A stretch of DNA of 64,000 nucleotides from Saccharomycopsis fibuligera x Saccharomycopsis cf. fibuligera (GCA_001936135.1 CP012819.1:682001-746000), one strand, 5' to 3'; positions 49,361 through 60,418 are shown, counted from the stretch's first letter. Numbers and translations are program-made. Notes: generated by a model from the letters alone, not told the origin.

Positions 49361-49937
49361 TATTTTGATTTTGGGTGAGAGATTATGCAGTGAAAATGTG
49401 TCAAAAGTTAGTCAGTCGACTGTTGATTGCGTGGAAAAGTAGGTAAAAATATAACAGAACAATAGGTGTGATAGTTAGTCAATGTATTGCCACTCAGTCA
49501 GCCTGTGGAAGCAAAGACATATATAGTACCGAAACAGCGTAGACTATTTACAGGCGAAACGGCCCAATGAAAGCCACTGGGAGCGTCAGCGTCCGCCGAG
49601 GCTGCGCGATAGCCTAAACAATTAACAAACTGACAGACTGACAGTCCACCGCTGCCCCACACTTTGTCATCCAGCCACACTCACCAGCCTCTCACCAGCC
49701 ACATTCAAAGGCGATGCTCCGGGGACGACCCATTTTTACTAAGGAACTACATCTAAACAAATTTGTAATTTCTTACAAATATCAGCATCATCTGACCAGT
49801 CACATGCACTCCTCCAGATCTTCTTCTTTCACACCACCTAGAGATCATATACAGACCGCTTCTCAGCGCACTGAAAAATTTTTGGCGGCCGAGGCATCAT
49901 CGCTTGACAAATATCTACCCATAATCAGCCAGAGGTG
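49361..49937. other. Divergent promoter, fumarate reductase / PPR-like gene
   Basis: 577 bp. TATATATAG-type box near 49519. No separate gene; the frame at 49714-49938 is probably chance. Confidence 0.5.
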
Positions 49938-52900
49938 ATGTTTCGCCCACTGGAGCTTTATGCAATGTCCCAGCTCCTGCTTTCTCATAAACTTGCTGCA
50001 TTTTCTGTCTGCCAGAGGACTTTCCCGTGCGTAAGTTACCACCATAACCACAGCCACCATCAGCAGCAGCTCAACATATGCCGCCTTAGAACTTTTTGTC
50101 ACACCTCTTGCTCAGCAGTGCCCAAGAGCCGGACAAGCATAGAACAAAATACTAGCAAAGTAACGGCTGGTAAACAAATTTCCAACATTTATGAAATTGC
50201 AAGCCCATGTTACAATTCGCCCACATCTTCTCAATTTCTCAACGCAATTAACGAAAATATACCCGCCGAAAAATCAGCTTACAATCAAAATCCAAAGGCT
50301 TTTGAATCACATTGCAAACAGCTTATCGGCCTCAAGCAATATGATCAACTTTTACGAATTCTTTCCCAAAAGCTGAGTCTGACTCAGCCCATATTGGAGC
50401 GCCAAGCATTGTTTCGCATGATCCGTTACATCCTGGTCCGTAACAGGCAACCCATAATAGCATTAAAAATATTCAAACTATTCGACTCGTTTTTCGCCCA
50501 ATCAAAGTCAGTGAGGCGCCGGTTGGAAGCTGCTACACTAAAACTCAGCTTATTCATTCATGTTGAAGACGAGCGTCAGTTTTGGAATCATTGGCCCATT
50601 TTCTTGCGCTTATACCGTGAAGCAGATCTTCAGGATGATGAAGTAATGTTAGTTAGTCTAATGACCATGATTAAAAACTCTAAGTTCAAGCTTGCGCAGC
50701 GCGCATTTATCAATTTTATTGAATCAGACACCGCTGTGGATGCGCTGGGCTTGCTAGAATCTTATTTAAATCTTTTGGTGAGTTCACAGGCACAATTATC
50801 ATATTTAGAATCTGCTTTTTATCTGTTCGAAAAGCATAATCTAAAAGTTACAAAAGTAGCGATTCATACCATGCTTAAAGCTTATCTGCAAATTGGAACT
50901 GAAGATCAATGGAACAAATTACTCAACGAATACAAGACATATTTCAAGGATTACGAAATTAAAATTTTTGAAACAGTGAAAATTGTGCGAGATCTCAAAT
51001 ACCAAGAAGATCTTTATTTTTCATTAAAAAATGAAAAAAATTTACTTAAGGAAGTCTTAAAGTCACAGACGTTGACAATTTATAAAAATATTCAGGACAT
51101 CATTTTAAGCATTGGCAATGACAAGTCAATCTCTGAGGAAACTAAAAGAGAGATTCAATTAAAATTTTTCATTAACTTATTATGGAACTTTGCTGTAAAA
51201 AAATATTACAGTGACATTTTGAAAACTATTAAAATTGCTCAAGCTTTGAAACTCAAGATTGATAACCACACAATGTTCAATTTTGCCATTGGTGTATATT
51301 TTTTAAAGACTGAACAATTCAAGAGCTTTCTAATGTTTACCCAAAGTTACCTAGATGGTAACAAAGATGCATCCATTAGTCGTGATCATCTTGCTTTGCT
51401 AATAGGTGCTTTTAAAATCACATACCCAGAGCTTGGGCATCAGTTGGGAGACACGTTGGCGGATTTACATAATTTCACCTATAGTAAGTCATTGGGTGAT
51501 TATTCACACCTCAAAAGACTTCCTGCATATTACTTCAAAACATATGACAACGATCTTGACGATATCATACCTGTCACTGTCAGCAGCACTATCGATGCAT
51601 CAAAGATATTGAGCATCATTAGAGCTGATTTGCAAGTGGGCAGACGGCCATCTTTTCAAAAATTTGTCTTTGCCCTTAAAGTTCTCGCAGTAGAGCAGAG
51701 CAAGAAGAAAAGTCAAAACTATAAAGACAGCAATAACAGTTATGACAAAAGCATCCAAAAAGTTATCAAAATCATGGAAAAATTAAACTATAAAGTTCCT
51801 CATTCTTTCAAGTTTTTTTATTTAAGAAAAGAGATTTATGATTATTTAATGCACTGCGAAAAAGATCTTGGCTTATTGACTATTGGTAATGAAGAAACAT
51901 TTTACAACTTTAAGCCGCTGCTACAAGATGAGAATCTTAAAGACATTGAAAATAATGATGACGGTCACCAATTTGATCAGTTTGAATATTTTGAAAAACA
52001 ATATGCAGCTGATTTCCGTAACAAAAAACAAAAAAGCAATCATTTCATATACAATTTTAAAGGTTGTCGACTTGTTTATCACTCAATGAAGTCAAGAAAC
52101 CGAATTGAGCATGCGATAGAGCATAAAATCTACCGTTTTTTGACTGAAAACTCTAAAGATATGACATTTCAAACGTATGCTAAAGTTGGCGAACTTGCCT
52201 CTATGCTTAAGCTTACCGGTTTGTCCAAATTTATTCTCCTGGTATGCGAGAAAGTAATCCATGAAAACTCTAACCATGATAAAGTACTCTATGGCAGCAA
52301 GAAAGAAGATAAAGACATTAATATCATTATCTCAAACAAATCAGTGCAGCTCACTTACCTAACGCTGCTTGCAAACTATAAACTTGAGCAAGACTATAAA
52401 AGTTACTTGGTGATACTTGACCGAATATTGAACAACACTGAATTTAAAATGACTAAATATGTGATTGTTGAATCCAAACAGCAGTTATGCCAGTTTTTAA
52501 AATTAAAGCTTCGTTTGCTTAACAAGGAACTTCGCAGCATGAATCCAGCATTATGTTTGTTCACTGATGCTGATGATAGTGGTGATGCTGTTGCCACTGA
52601 AAAAGGTGACCGCAGTAACAGTGGCGTTAGCGGTGAATTAATATCGTTGAATTTCAACCCAGCACCAACAGAAGACATATTGGACCTCACTAATTTGGTG
52701 AAGAGACTTGATCTGTTGGCTACATCAACAAACAATCTAATTGCCAACAGCGATAAAAGCAGCAATAGCAACAACAGTAATGCACAAAATAGTGAAGAAC
52801 AGCACCAGCAAGGCAAATTGACACCTGAATTGAAGGACAAAATTATCAAGGATTTTCAAGAATTTAAAGAGTTTGCGGCCACAGCAATGGAATATCATTT

Positions 52901-53024
52901 ACAATTTCGCATGAGATATCAGGATGAGTACAATTATATTATGCAAGATACTCAGCAGTTAAAACTGATGATAAGAGAGCGTTATAACACTAGGAAAAAT
53001 GTGCAGGACCGTACTCGCGGTTGA
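49938..53024 (+). CDS. Large helical protein, probably mitochondrial PPR-type RNA factor
   Basis: 1028 residues from ATG 49938 (the frame's preceding GTG is not used); a second ATG at 49965 is possible. The N-terminus (MFRPLELYAMSQLLLSHKLA, then AAFSVCQRTF) is basic and amphipathic with no acidic run, as in mitochondrial presequences, and is followed by a His/Gln-rich stretch. The body is all-helical with PPR-like units, for example YLESAFYLFEKHNLKVTKVAIHTMLKA split over one repeat, and FIESDTAVDALGLLESYLNLLV. This resembles yeast translational activators and stability factors of mitochondrial mRNAs (Pet309, Aep, Dmr1 class), but I cannot name the orthologue. C-terminal inserts are Ser/Asn-rich. 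One CTG is in a helix where PPR consensus favours Ser. Confidence 0.6.
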   Translation: MFRPLELYAMSQLLLSHKLAAFSVCQRTFPCVSYHHNHSHHQQQLNICRLRTFCHTSCSAVPKSRTSIEQNTSKVTAGKQISNIYEIASPCYNSPTSSQFLNAINENIPAEKSAYNQNPKAFESHCKQLIGLKQYDQLLRILSQKLSLTQPILERQALFRMIRYILVRNRQPIIALKIFKLFDSFFAQSKSVRRRLEAATLKLSLFIHVEDERQFWNHWPIFLRLYREADLQDDEVMLVSLMTMIKNSKFKLAQRAFINFIESDTAVDALGLLESYLNLLVSSQAQLSYLESAFYLFEKHNLKVTKVAIHTMLKAYLQIGTEDQWNKLLNEYKTYFKDYEIKIFETVKIVRDLKYQEDLYFSLKNEKNLLKEVLKSQTLTIYKNIQDIILSIGNDKSISEETKREIQLKFFINLLWNFAVKKYYSDILKTIKIAQALKLKIDNHTMFNFAIGVYFLKTEQFKSFLMFTQSYLDGNKDASISRDHLALLIGAFKITYPELGHQLGDTLADLHNFTYSKSLGDYSHLKRLPAYYFKTYDNDLDDIIPVTVSSTIDASKILSIIRADLQVGRRPSFQKFVFALKVLAVEQSKKKSQNYKDSNNSYDKSIQKVIKIMEKLNYKVPHSFKFFYLRKEIYDYLMHCEKDLGLLTIGNEETFYNFKPLLQDENLKDIENNDDGHQFDQFEYFEKQYAADFRNKKQKSNHFIYNFKGCRLVYHSMKSRNRIEHAIEHKIYRFLTENSKDMTFQTYAKVGELASMLKLTGLSKFILLVCEKVIHENSNHDKVLYGSKKEDKDINIIISNKSVQLTYLTLLANYKLEQDYKSYLVILDRILNNTEFKMTKYVIVESKQQLCQFLKLKLRLLNKELRSMNPALCLFTDADDSGDAVATEKGDRSNSGVSGELISLNFNPAPTEDILDLTNLVKRLDLLATSTNNLIANSDKSSNSNNSNAQNSEEQHQQGKLTPELKDKIIKDFQEFKEFAATAMEYHLQFRMRYQDEYNYIMQDTQQLKLMIRERYNTRKNVQDRTRG

Positions 53025-53807
53025 TGATATACTATTATAATATATCTATTATAGAAAAAAAAAAAGAGAAAAGAGAAGGTTTTTTTTTTCACCATACTGA
53101 GTTTAGCATTTGTTTTAGTTTTTGTTTTTATTATTAGTTCTATTATTATTGTTATTATCATATTTTAGCATTCTTTTTTCAAAGTTTCTAATCATTTCAG
53201 TTCTTATATCCAATCATGATTTCGTTTTCCTGTTACATACGTTATTATCACTATAGACTTGTTTACATGAGTTCTTGTATATTTCTCTCTCAATCTTTCT
53301 TTTTTACTTAATTGACCGTGTTTGTTTAACACTAAAACTTATAGATTACTTATTTCGTTTATTGTGCATGATTTTGTAATCTTAATTTCAGGATATTTAT
53401 CAGCATATCGCTATTTGTAATCCTCTCTGCGAGCCCATTCAACCAATTTGAATAAATCATAAAAAGTGAGACTGTCGCTGAGATTTAATGTTGAGTCTCC
53501 TATAGACGCTGTCAAAATAGATCTTCATGGTAACCTTCAATATTCTCACCTGCGAAATGTTGAGACGCATGCATCATAATCCGAGATTTGATTATTTTTT
53601 TATCACGTGCTCTTATACCAGTTCCGGTTTATTATTGGTCGCCTTCGTGAGAAAAACTGAAATATCGAAAACATTAAACAGCGCCATCTAAAACCACTTG
53701 CTAACGATACATTTACAAACAAGAATTGAAACAATCACCAATTTTCTTTTGTTCCTTTCTTTATATCTAGCTTCAACCACAATCAATAATTGGTTCTTTC
53801 AGCAAAT
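53025..53807. other. Intergenic PPR-like gene to RPN7
   Basis: 780 bp, AT-rich. A CACGTG lies at 53604-53609. No gene seen. Confidence 0.55.
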
Positions 53808-55034
53808 ATGACCAGTGAATTTCATACTTCGGGGATTGATAGAGTGCCTGACTTTCAGCTCTCCCAACATGCCTTTGAGTTAACGAATAAAGAGTTTCAC
53901 GCACGCCACCCAGCTGCCATTAAATACATTACTAGCGAAATTGAAAAAGAAGCGCTTGCGCCATACTACCACTACTTGTACCACGAATATCTCAATAAAA
54001 ATTCATCCATTCTCAAATGGGATGAAAAATTGTATCAAGGCTTGAAAGCCCGTAATGAGGAGCAAGTCAAAGAGTTAAAGGCCAAGATTCAAACCATTGA
54101 AGAAGAAGACGAAGATAACGAATTGGAAAAAGTGGGGGCCATCACCAAATTGGGCGAATACTACGCAAAGATTGGTGATCGCAGCAATGCAGTGGCAACA
54201 TTAAGAAAAGCATTTGAATTGAGTTCTTCCACTGGCACAAAGATTGATATTTTGTTGACTATTTCCAGAATTGGATTTTTCTTTAATGACTTGCAATTCA
54301 CTGGTAAAATATTAGATGAAGCTAATTTGCTCATTGATAAGGGTGGTGATTGGGAACGTCGTAATAGATACAAGACCTATTACGGTATCCACTTGATTTC
54401 TATCAGAAACTTCGGCGAAGCTGCTAAGTTGCTTGTTGACTCTTTGTCCACATTTACATCCACTGAAATATCCACCTATGAACAAATTGCCGAATTTGCT
54501 ATCTTGGCTGGCTTGTTAAGCTTTGAAAGAAAAGACTTGAAAAAGAAAATTGTTGATTCACCAGAAATCTTGTCACTTGTTAGCACTTCTGCTGACTTGC
54601 GCACCATTACCGGATTGAGCAATGCTTTATACTATGCTAACTATCCTGATTTTTTCCCATACTTGTCCAAAGTGTACGACGAGATCCTTGTGCCTTCCAA
54701 ATACCTTTCTGTTCATGCTAAATATTACATTAGAGAATTGAGAAGAAAAGCATATGCTCAGCTATTGGAGTCTTATAAAGCTTTGTCATTGAAATCCATG
54801 GCTGAGCAATTTGGCGTGTCAGTGGAGTTCCTCGATGATGATTTATGCAAATTTATCCCAAACAAGAAATTGAATTGTGTTATTGACAGAGTGAACGGTA
54901 TTGTTGAGACTAATAGACCAGATAACAAAAATGCCCAATACCAAACGTTGATCAAGCATGGTGATGCATTGTTGACTAAAGTGCAAAAATATGGTGCCGC
55001 AGTCAAGCTTAGTGGTTCTACACAGGTAGCTTAA
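53808..55034 (+). CDS. RPN7: 26S proteasome lid subunit Rpn7
   Basis: 408 residues from ATG 53808 (the preceding TTG is not a yeast start). The N-terminal helical repeat region includes RVPDFQLSQHAFEL, MxxAPYYHYL-type sequence (ALAPYYHYLYHEYL), AITKLGEYYAKIGDRSNAVATLRKA, and WERRNRYKTYYGIHLISIRNF. The C-terminal PCI domain follows: YYIRELRRKAYAQLLESYKALSLKSMAE, then FGVSVEFLDDDLCKFIPNKKLNCVIDRVNGIVETNRPD in family order. Rpn7 is a core scaffold of the proteasome regulatory lid. Length (408) is close to S. cerevisiae (429). No intron is needed. Certain identity. Confidence 0.97.
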   Translation: MTSEFHTSGIDRVPDFQLSQHAFELTNKEFHARHPAAIKYITSEIEKEALAPYYHYLYHEYLNKNSSILKWDEKLYQGLKARNEEQVKELKAKIQTIEEEDEDNELEKVGAITKLGEYYAKIGDRSNAVATLRKAFELSSSTGTKIDILLTISRIGFFFNDLQFTGKILDEANLLIDKGGDWERRNRYKTYYGIHLISIRNFGEAAKLLVDSLSTFTSTEISTYEQIAEFAILAGLLSFERKDLKKKIVDSPEILSLVSTSADLRTITGLSNALYYANYPDFFPYLSKVYDEILVPSKYLSVHAKYYIRELRRKAYAQLLESYKALSLKSMAEQFGVSVEFLDDDLCKFIPNKKLNCVIDRVNGIVETNRPDNKNAQYQTLIKHGDALLTKVQKYGAAVKLSGSTQVA

Positions 55035-55447
55035 GTTCACTGTTTTCTTGGTATCATATAATTGCTGATAATAACTTGAGAAGTTTGGCTAGAAATTTAT
55101 ATTTTACTCAATGAATCACAGCTTATCGGTGAATCCGTGTGAGGAACTGTCATTGAAGTATGAATAAGCAATACGTTTAATACATTGTTCGTCTGGTTAT
55201 GTTTTGTTTTCTTTTTTTTTTTTTACAATTTCTTTATTTGGTAAAAAAACTGTATTGTAGCATGTATCGCAAGCCCTCAAGTGTATTCGAGATGGTTGTG
55301 TAACAATTGGCTAGCATATTACACATTGCTAGCTCGCTTTGATCAAGCGGCGTTCTTAGTATCGCAGCATAGGGCCGGTCGCCTTACACCTTCTGGACAG
55401 AAATTTGCACTGCTGGTAGTTTTTTGATAAGAGCGAGCTACTCTTTT

Positions 55448-55481
<34 letters not shown>

Positions 55482-55803
55482 TTTCTTTTTGAATGAATAT
55501 CTCAGTATTGTTCCAAATATTGGATCTACTTGTAGACATCAACATAATACCGATGAGTTTCATGCAAGGCGGCGCACATAAGCACAAGGCGCTCCAAGAG
55601 ATGTCACGGGTAACCTCATCTTCTTAAAAAAAAAATTTTTTTTTTTTAATTTTTTACTTTTTTTCATAGTAGAGAAACAGGAAGGGAGATTAATAGATGA
55701 AAAGGTTTTTTTCATTCCGAAGCCTTTGATAGTGATTAGCTATACATTTTTTGTTCTTGTTTTGGCTATTTTTATCTAGTATTATTGCGAAACACTATAC
55801 AGA
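55035..55803. other. Intergenic RPN7 to NUG1
   Basis: 770 bp. T31 at 55450-55480 and an A/T-tract palindrome-like AAAAAAAAATTTTTTTTTT near 55627-55647. A less AT-rich stretch at about 55320-55440 has no recognised RNA motif. Confidence 0.55.
55450..55480. repeat. Poly(T) tract, 31 nt
   Basis: Uninterrupted T run. Confidence 0.95.
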
Positions 55804-57555
55804 ATGAGAGTTAGAAGTATGTTTGTTTTGAGCTTGCTTTGCCTTGGGCTTATGGGCAGCATCTAAACATTTTAAGTCTATCATAGATGGCGACCACTAT
55901 CGTCGTGATTGCTCAAATTGTCTCTGGTCAAAAAATACTAACACAGACATTTAGAACCAACTAGTAAACGTACCAGCACTCGTATGAGAGAAGGTATCAA
56001 AAAGAAGGCTGCTGCTCAAAAACGTAAGGAAGCCAAACAGGCCAGAAAGAGCACGCAATGGAAATCCAACAAGCCAAAGGACCCAGGTATTCCATCAAGT
56101 TTCCCATACAAGGAAGATATTATCAATGAGATTGAAGAGAAAAGAAGACAAGCTCTTGAAAACAAAGAGCGGTTGAAGCAAGAAAGAATTGCACAACAGC
56201 AGCAGAGAAATGGTGCTGTTGATGCTAGCGGTAATAATGGCGATGAAGAAATGGAAGTTGATGAAGAAGAACAACAGTCTAACGGGCTTGCTGCTCTTGT
56301 GGAGTCAGCTCAGCGTGCCGCTGCTGAATACAATGGCGAGTCAGTGGATGGCGACGCCATGGTGGACGATGAACCAGAAGACGATTTGGAGTTTGTTGAT
56401 TGGGACCTCAGCAAATTAGCTGATATTGCTGATGATGATAATGAAGACGGCGCTGCAGTGCAGGATAACGAAACCACTGATAAATCAATGAAAGCCTTCA
56501 ACAGATTCTTTAAAGCAGTGGTCGACGCATCTGATGTTGTGTTGTACGTTTTGGATGCTAGGGACCCAGAAGGCACGAGATCAAAGAAGGTAGAGGAGGC
56601 CATTTTGAGTTCTATGGATAAAAAGTTGATTTTGCTATTGAATAAAGTGGACTTGGTTCCTAACGACGTGATGAACAAATGGATCGGGTACTACAAGACC
56701 AGATTCCCGGTGATTCCAATCAAAGCTAGTTCTGGCTCTTCAATTGCGGTGGCCAACAATTTCAACAAAAACTTGAGTCAATCGGTGACGGCCTCCGCAT
56801 TGTTGGCTTCTTTGAAATCATATGCCAACAAGTCCGACTTGAAAAGATCCATTGTTGTTGGTGTTGTCGGCTTCCCAAATGTGGGCAAGTCCTCTATTAT
56901 CAACGCGTTGACTGCTAAGCATGGCAACAGTAGCAAGGTTTGTCCAGTGGGCAATCAGCCTGGTGTCACAACAACGTTGCGTGAAGTGAAGGTCGACAAC
57001 AAGTTGAAGATTATCGACTCTCCGGGCATAGTGTTCCCGCCAGCGGTTGATGCCAAGAAGAGAAACAGCAAGACTTTGAAGCTACAACAAAATGCCAAGT
57101 TGACACTTTTAAACGCATTGCCAAGCAAGTTGGTCAAGGATCCAACATTAGCTATTCAGTTGCTCATTAGAAGATTAAAGAGGAGCGAAAGCAGTTTCAG
57201 CACATTTGAAAAGCAGTACGAGTTGCCACAGTTGCCGGAGCTCGGCGACATTGATATCGAAGAGTACACCAAGTTGGTGCTCATCCATGTTGCTAGAAAA
57301 AGAGGAAGATTGGGCAAGGGCGGGGTGCCAAACTTGTACAGCGCTGCTACATGCATACTAAACGATTGGAAAGACGGCAGATTTGTGGGCTGGACCATGC
57401 CGCCAGAAGCGCCAATGGACGGCGGCAGCAGCAGCAGCACCGCTGAGAAAGTCTCTGGTAAGGTGGACCAGACTACGATTGTGCAGGAATGGTCAAAGGA
57501 GTTTGACTTGGATGGGTTGTTTGCAAGCACCGGTGTTGATGTGAACGCCGGCTGA
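55804..57555 (+). CDS. NUG1: Nucleostemin-family GTPase Nug1, spliced
   Basis: Exons 55804..55816 and 55955..57555, 537 residues (520 in S. cerevisiae). The join gives MRVRKPTSKRTSTRMREGIKKK, matching yeast Nug1 MRVRKRQSKRTSTRMREGIKKK; starting at 55984 would lose the first 14 residues. A basic N-terminus is followed by a coiled-coil stretch (EEKRRQALENKERLKQERI) and an acidic insert. The GTPase is circularly permuted, as in the YlqF/nucleostemin family: VVLYVLDARDPEG, then G4 LLLNKVDLVP (about 233), G1 VGFPNVGKSSI (about 310), G2 QPGVTTT and G3 IIDSPGIVFP. Nug1 acts in nucleolar 60S subunit assembly and export. Certain identity. Confidence 0.97.
55817..55954 (+). other. NUG1 intron (138 nt)
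   Basis: GTATGT at 55817, TACTAAC at 55936-55942, TTAG ending 55954, splitting a Lys codon after a 13-nt exon. No snoRNA C/D or H/ACA pattern was recognised inside. Confidence 0.95.
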
Positions 57556-58277
57556 GTCAGCGATGAGTCAGCAGCCTGAGCGTTGCTCAGCTTGTTGTTT
57601 TTCTGTTGTTTTTTGTTGTTTTTTGTTGTTTATTTCCCTTTTCTAGCCATTTTCTAACCATTTTCTTTCACGTATCCTTTCCTGCCGTATGTTTTGCGGA
57701 GTTGGCCGTTTGTTTTAATAGATTGTGTTCGCCGTGCGTTTTTATCTGTGCTGCTGGCTGCCATTGTAGGTGTGATTTGCGAACCTCGCGGGGATTTGCC
57801 GGCGAAGCGATGGCGTCCGGAAGGGTCTGGGTGCTGTTGATTGTTGATTATGCAACATGGGCTGCGGCCGTTGTAGGTAAACGGCACGTGCAATCGGTGG
57901 CTGTTGACGCACCGCCGCCATTCTGGTGGATAAAGATGTCTAGCACGTTTCCTCCGGGGAGGAGAGAGCTCTGTTTACCTGGCAGGGCCGCACTTCTGGC
58001 GAAGGCCGCTCTTTCGAGCAGTGGCGTATTCCGCGCGTGGACTGCCAGGGACCGCGAATAATGGCCAACGCCGGTAGACGCAATATACGGCACCGCAATA
58101 AGTTGCTGTGTGCTCGCCTTTGGCAGCAGGCAGGTAGGCACGCGGAATTAGGAGCAAACAGGCGGCACGGCACACGGTTAATTAGAGCCTCTCGCTGTGA
58201 ATGTGCGGTTGTCGTCTTTGCTACCTGTGTACTCTCACCGCAGAGGGAAAGGTGGGGTAGAGCTGCACTGCGACCGC

Positions 58278-58316
58278 CATCCGCCGCCGCTGCCGCCGCT
58301 GCCGCCGCTGCTGCTG
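58278..58316. repeat. GCCGCCGCT repeat
   Basis: About three 9-bp units then GCTGCTGCTGCT, noncoding. Confidence 0.85.
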
Positions 58317-58501
58317 CTGGAGGCCGCGCCGCGGAGGACAGTCTGCGCCGAGCGGAACTGAATATTTTGAGGAGCCGCTTTCGGCGGCAGCGGCGCGTGT
58401 GCTGGCTTGCGCAACGCTGGAGCTGCGAGTAGCACTGCAAGTCATCGCATCCAAGACAGGTGGAGCTTGACATCAGCGCCGGGGATTCCCGTCGGGCAAT
58501 T

Positions 58502-58546
58502 GAATCAGTGAATCAGTGGATCAGTGGATCAGTGGATCAGTGAATG
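58502..58546. repeat. GAATCAGTG/GGATCAGTG 9-bp tandem repeat
   Basis: About five tandem units, noncoding. Confidence 0.9.
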
Positions 58547-59406
58547 AGGCGACCCGCCTAATTAACTGATCAGTCAGTCACGCACCGCAGTAGCTACTGG
58601 GCACCGCGCATCGTGGCGCATCGTGGCGCGACGAAGGCCTAAGAACGAGGACGGTGGCGACTTGACTTGTTGCGGGCTGCTGTGACAGCTCGCTCGTTTC
58701 GCAGAGGCAAGCAGCCAAATATACGCATCTGATCACCGGGATCAAAATATACGAGCGGGCAGCGAGAGCACCTTAGAGAAGAAGGGAACCCTGAAAGTCG
58801 TAATTAGCCGTGCTGAGCCACCGGCCCCCGGGCTCTTGCGGTCTACAGCAAGGCGGCAAGCGTTTCCGGCGCTGTCTGTCCGGCCAGCTGGCCACACAGC
58901 TACTGCTGCGATCCACCGCACAGCACTCGCCGTCTTCGGTTCACGAAAGCATCACTCACCACCGTGTCCGTGTGTCTTGTCTGTCTGTGTGTCTGCGGTT
59001 TGCGGTCTGCGGTTTGCGGTGCAGTTGGTTACCGCCGCCCTGGTTCGCGCCCAGTCACATGATTGCGCGGCGGCGGCGGCCAAAACGCTTCTTCGGCGGC
59101 GTCTTGTTCTTGCTGCTGCTGTTGTTCCTGTTGTTGTTCTTGTTCTTTTTCTTCATGTGGCCGCCAATTAGCCATCAAACACTAATCATGAACCTCATGA
59201 ACCACTAATCAGCCATACAGTCATCTAATTAACTTAATTCGCGCCGTTAATCTTCGGTCCCTCTCCCTCTCCTTTTTTTCCTTTTTTTCCTTTTTCTCTT
59301 TCCCTAATTTGCCTCCTCATTGTCTGCGTCCTCGTCCGCGGGCATTCCCAGCTGTTGCCCGTTCGCGCTGCTCCTCCGATCCTATTTATACTCGCGATCG
59401 CTCTTG

Positions 59407-59472
59407 TGTATATATATACACACACACACACACACAATATATATACATATACGTATGTACGTATGTGTATAT
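59407..59472. repeat. TA / CA / TACG dinucleotide microsatellite cluster
   Basis: TATATATA, then about nine CA units, then ATATATATAC and ACGTATGT units. Confidence 0.9.
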
Positions 59473-59916
59473 AAGCGTTTTGACTCCGTCTCCCTTTGGG
59501 CACTTACACTCTGTTTCTCACCGAACCTCCAGCTCGCCGACAGGCCCAACACAAACAAGTTTCGCCGCCGGCTTCTCTGACGCAATCCCAAGCTATTCTC
59601 AAACAAACCGTTTTGCCTTACTGCCGCCCATAGCCGGCGTCCAAGCGTTTTCCGCCCACCTCATCTCGTTTAGTCTCGTCCCGTCGCAGCGCGCCGTGTC
59701 GCTTCTCGTTGCCACCGCGCCAGATCACAGTCCGCATAGTCCAGCTAAGCCGCGGCCCCACGGCCCCTCGTTTCTCCTTGCTGTCTGCCACAAGCGCTGT
59801 CAAACAACAGGTTCTCGAAGCAAGCACGCCCGGCGGCAGACCGCTTGCCAGCAAACATTTCCAGACCCTTCTCCAAGATTAACTCCAGCAGTAGTGCTCG
59901 CGCCACACCGGCAGCC

Positions 59917-60400
59917 ATGAGCGCAAACAACGTTCCGGAGCCCAGCAGCAACGCCAAAAGACAAAGCGAGAGTCTGCAAGATAGTAAGGGCTCAGCAAAA
60001 AAGCGAAAAGCCGCGAACGCGTTCTTGTCGGAAGAAGAAAAAAAGGTATGTTTTTGCTGTGTGTGTGCTCACACGCTTTCTATATCGGCCCTGGCTCCCA
60101 GGAACGCAAATACTAACAGAAAAACAGGCTCGCCACATCGCCTCGGAAAAGAAGAGAAGAGAAACGATACGGCAGGCGTTCGACAGAATAGTGGACCTTG
60201 TGCCAGACTTGACGCCAGCCGAAAGCAGAACCGAAGTGGCGGTGCTTACCAAGTCTGCAAACTTTATCGACCAGCTAAGATATGAAAACCAGAAGCTTAT
60301 CGAGGTGCTCCAACTGCAAAACATCGAAATACCCCAGGAGGTTTTGCTGGCGTTTGCAAAGACAAACGGGTCAAACACCGGCCAGAATCAGAAAAATTGA
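59917..60400 (+). CDS. INO4: bHLH transcription factor Ino4, spliced
   Basis: Exons 59917..60045 and 60128..60400, 133 residues. The join ...SEEEKK|ARHIASEKKRRETIRQ restores the basic region; the intron sits just before it. The bHLH spans about residues 44-98: basic HIASEKKRRETIR with the His/Glu/Arg of E-box binders, helix 1 QAFDRIVDLVPDL, loop TPAESRTE, helix 2 VAVLTKSANFIDQLRYEN. VPDLTPAESR(T/S)E closely matches yeast Ino4 VPDLQPQESRSE. Ino4 dimerises with Ino2 on phospholipid genes in S. cerevisiae; target sets are reported to differ in Candida. The frame is open 5' of 59917 only via a TTG. It is a short, compact protein (151 in S. cerevisiae). Confidence 0.92.
60046..60127 (+). other. 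INO4 intron (82 nt)
   Basis: GTATGT at 60046, TACTAAC at 60111-60117, ACAG ending 60127, phase 0. Confidence 0.95.
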
Positions 60401-60418
60401 TGTCCTTCAAACCATTAC

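Larger units (their letters stand above)
57556..59916. other. 2.4-kb GC-rich, repeat-rich intergenic upstream of INO4
   Basis: No convincing gene. It carries GCCGCCGCT units (58278-58316), GATCAGTG-type repeats (58502-58546), GCATCGTGGC units (58608-58630) and TA/CA/TACG dinucleotide runs (59407-59472). Open Ala/Arg frames on both strands are GC artefacts. Confidence 0.55.

Noticed and set aside
53637-53646. GAAGGCGACC on the minus strand before RPN7 as a possible Rpn4-type proteasome element
   Set aside because: Only about 7 of 10 positions agree with the Candida GAAGGCAAAA motif; not better than chance without conservation.
53790-53807. TTG-led extension of RPN7 (and GTG/TTG starts of the PPR-like gene, ENG1 and INO4)
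   Set aside because: Yeast nuclear genes start at ATG; ATGs at 53808, 49938, 9487 and 59917 give family-like N-termini.
55817-55954. NUG1 intron as a snoRNA host
   Set aside because: No C/D pair with terminal stem or H/ACA pattern could be found.
57940-58473. 177-codon minus-strand Ala/Arg/Cys-rich frame with a poly-Ala run
   Set aside because: Poly-Ala comes from a GCC/GCT repeat; overlapping frames on both strands are equally open; no recognised family or promoter.
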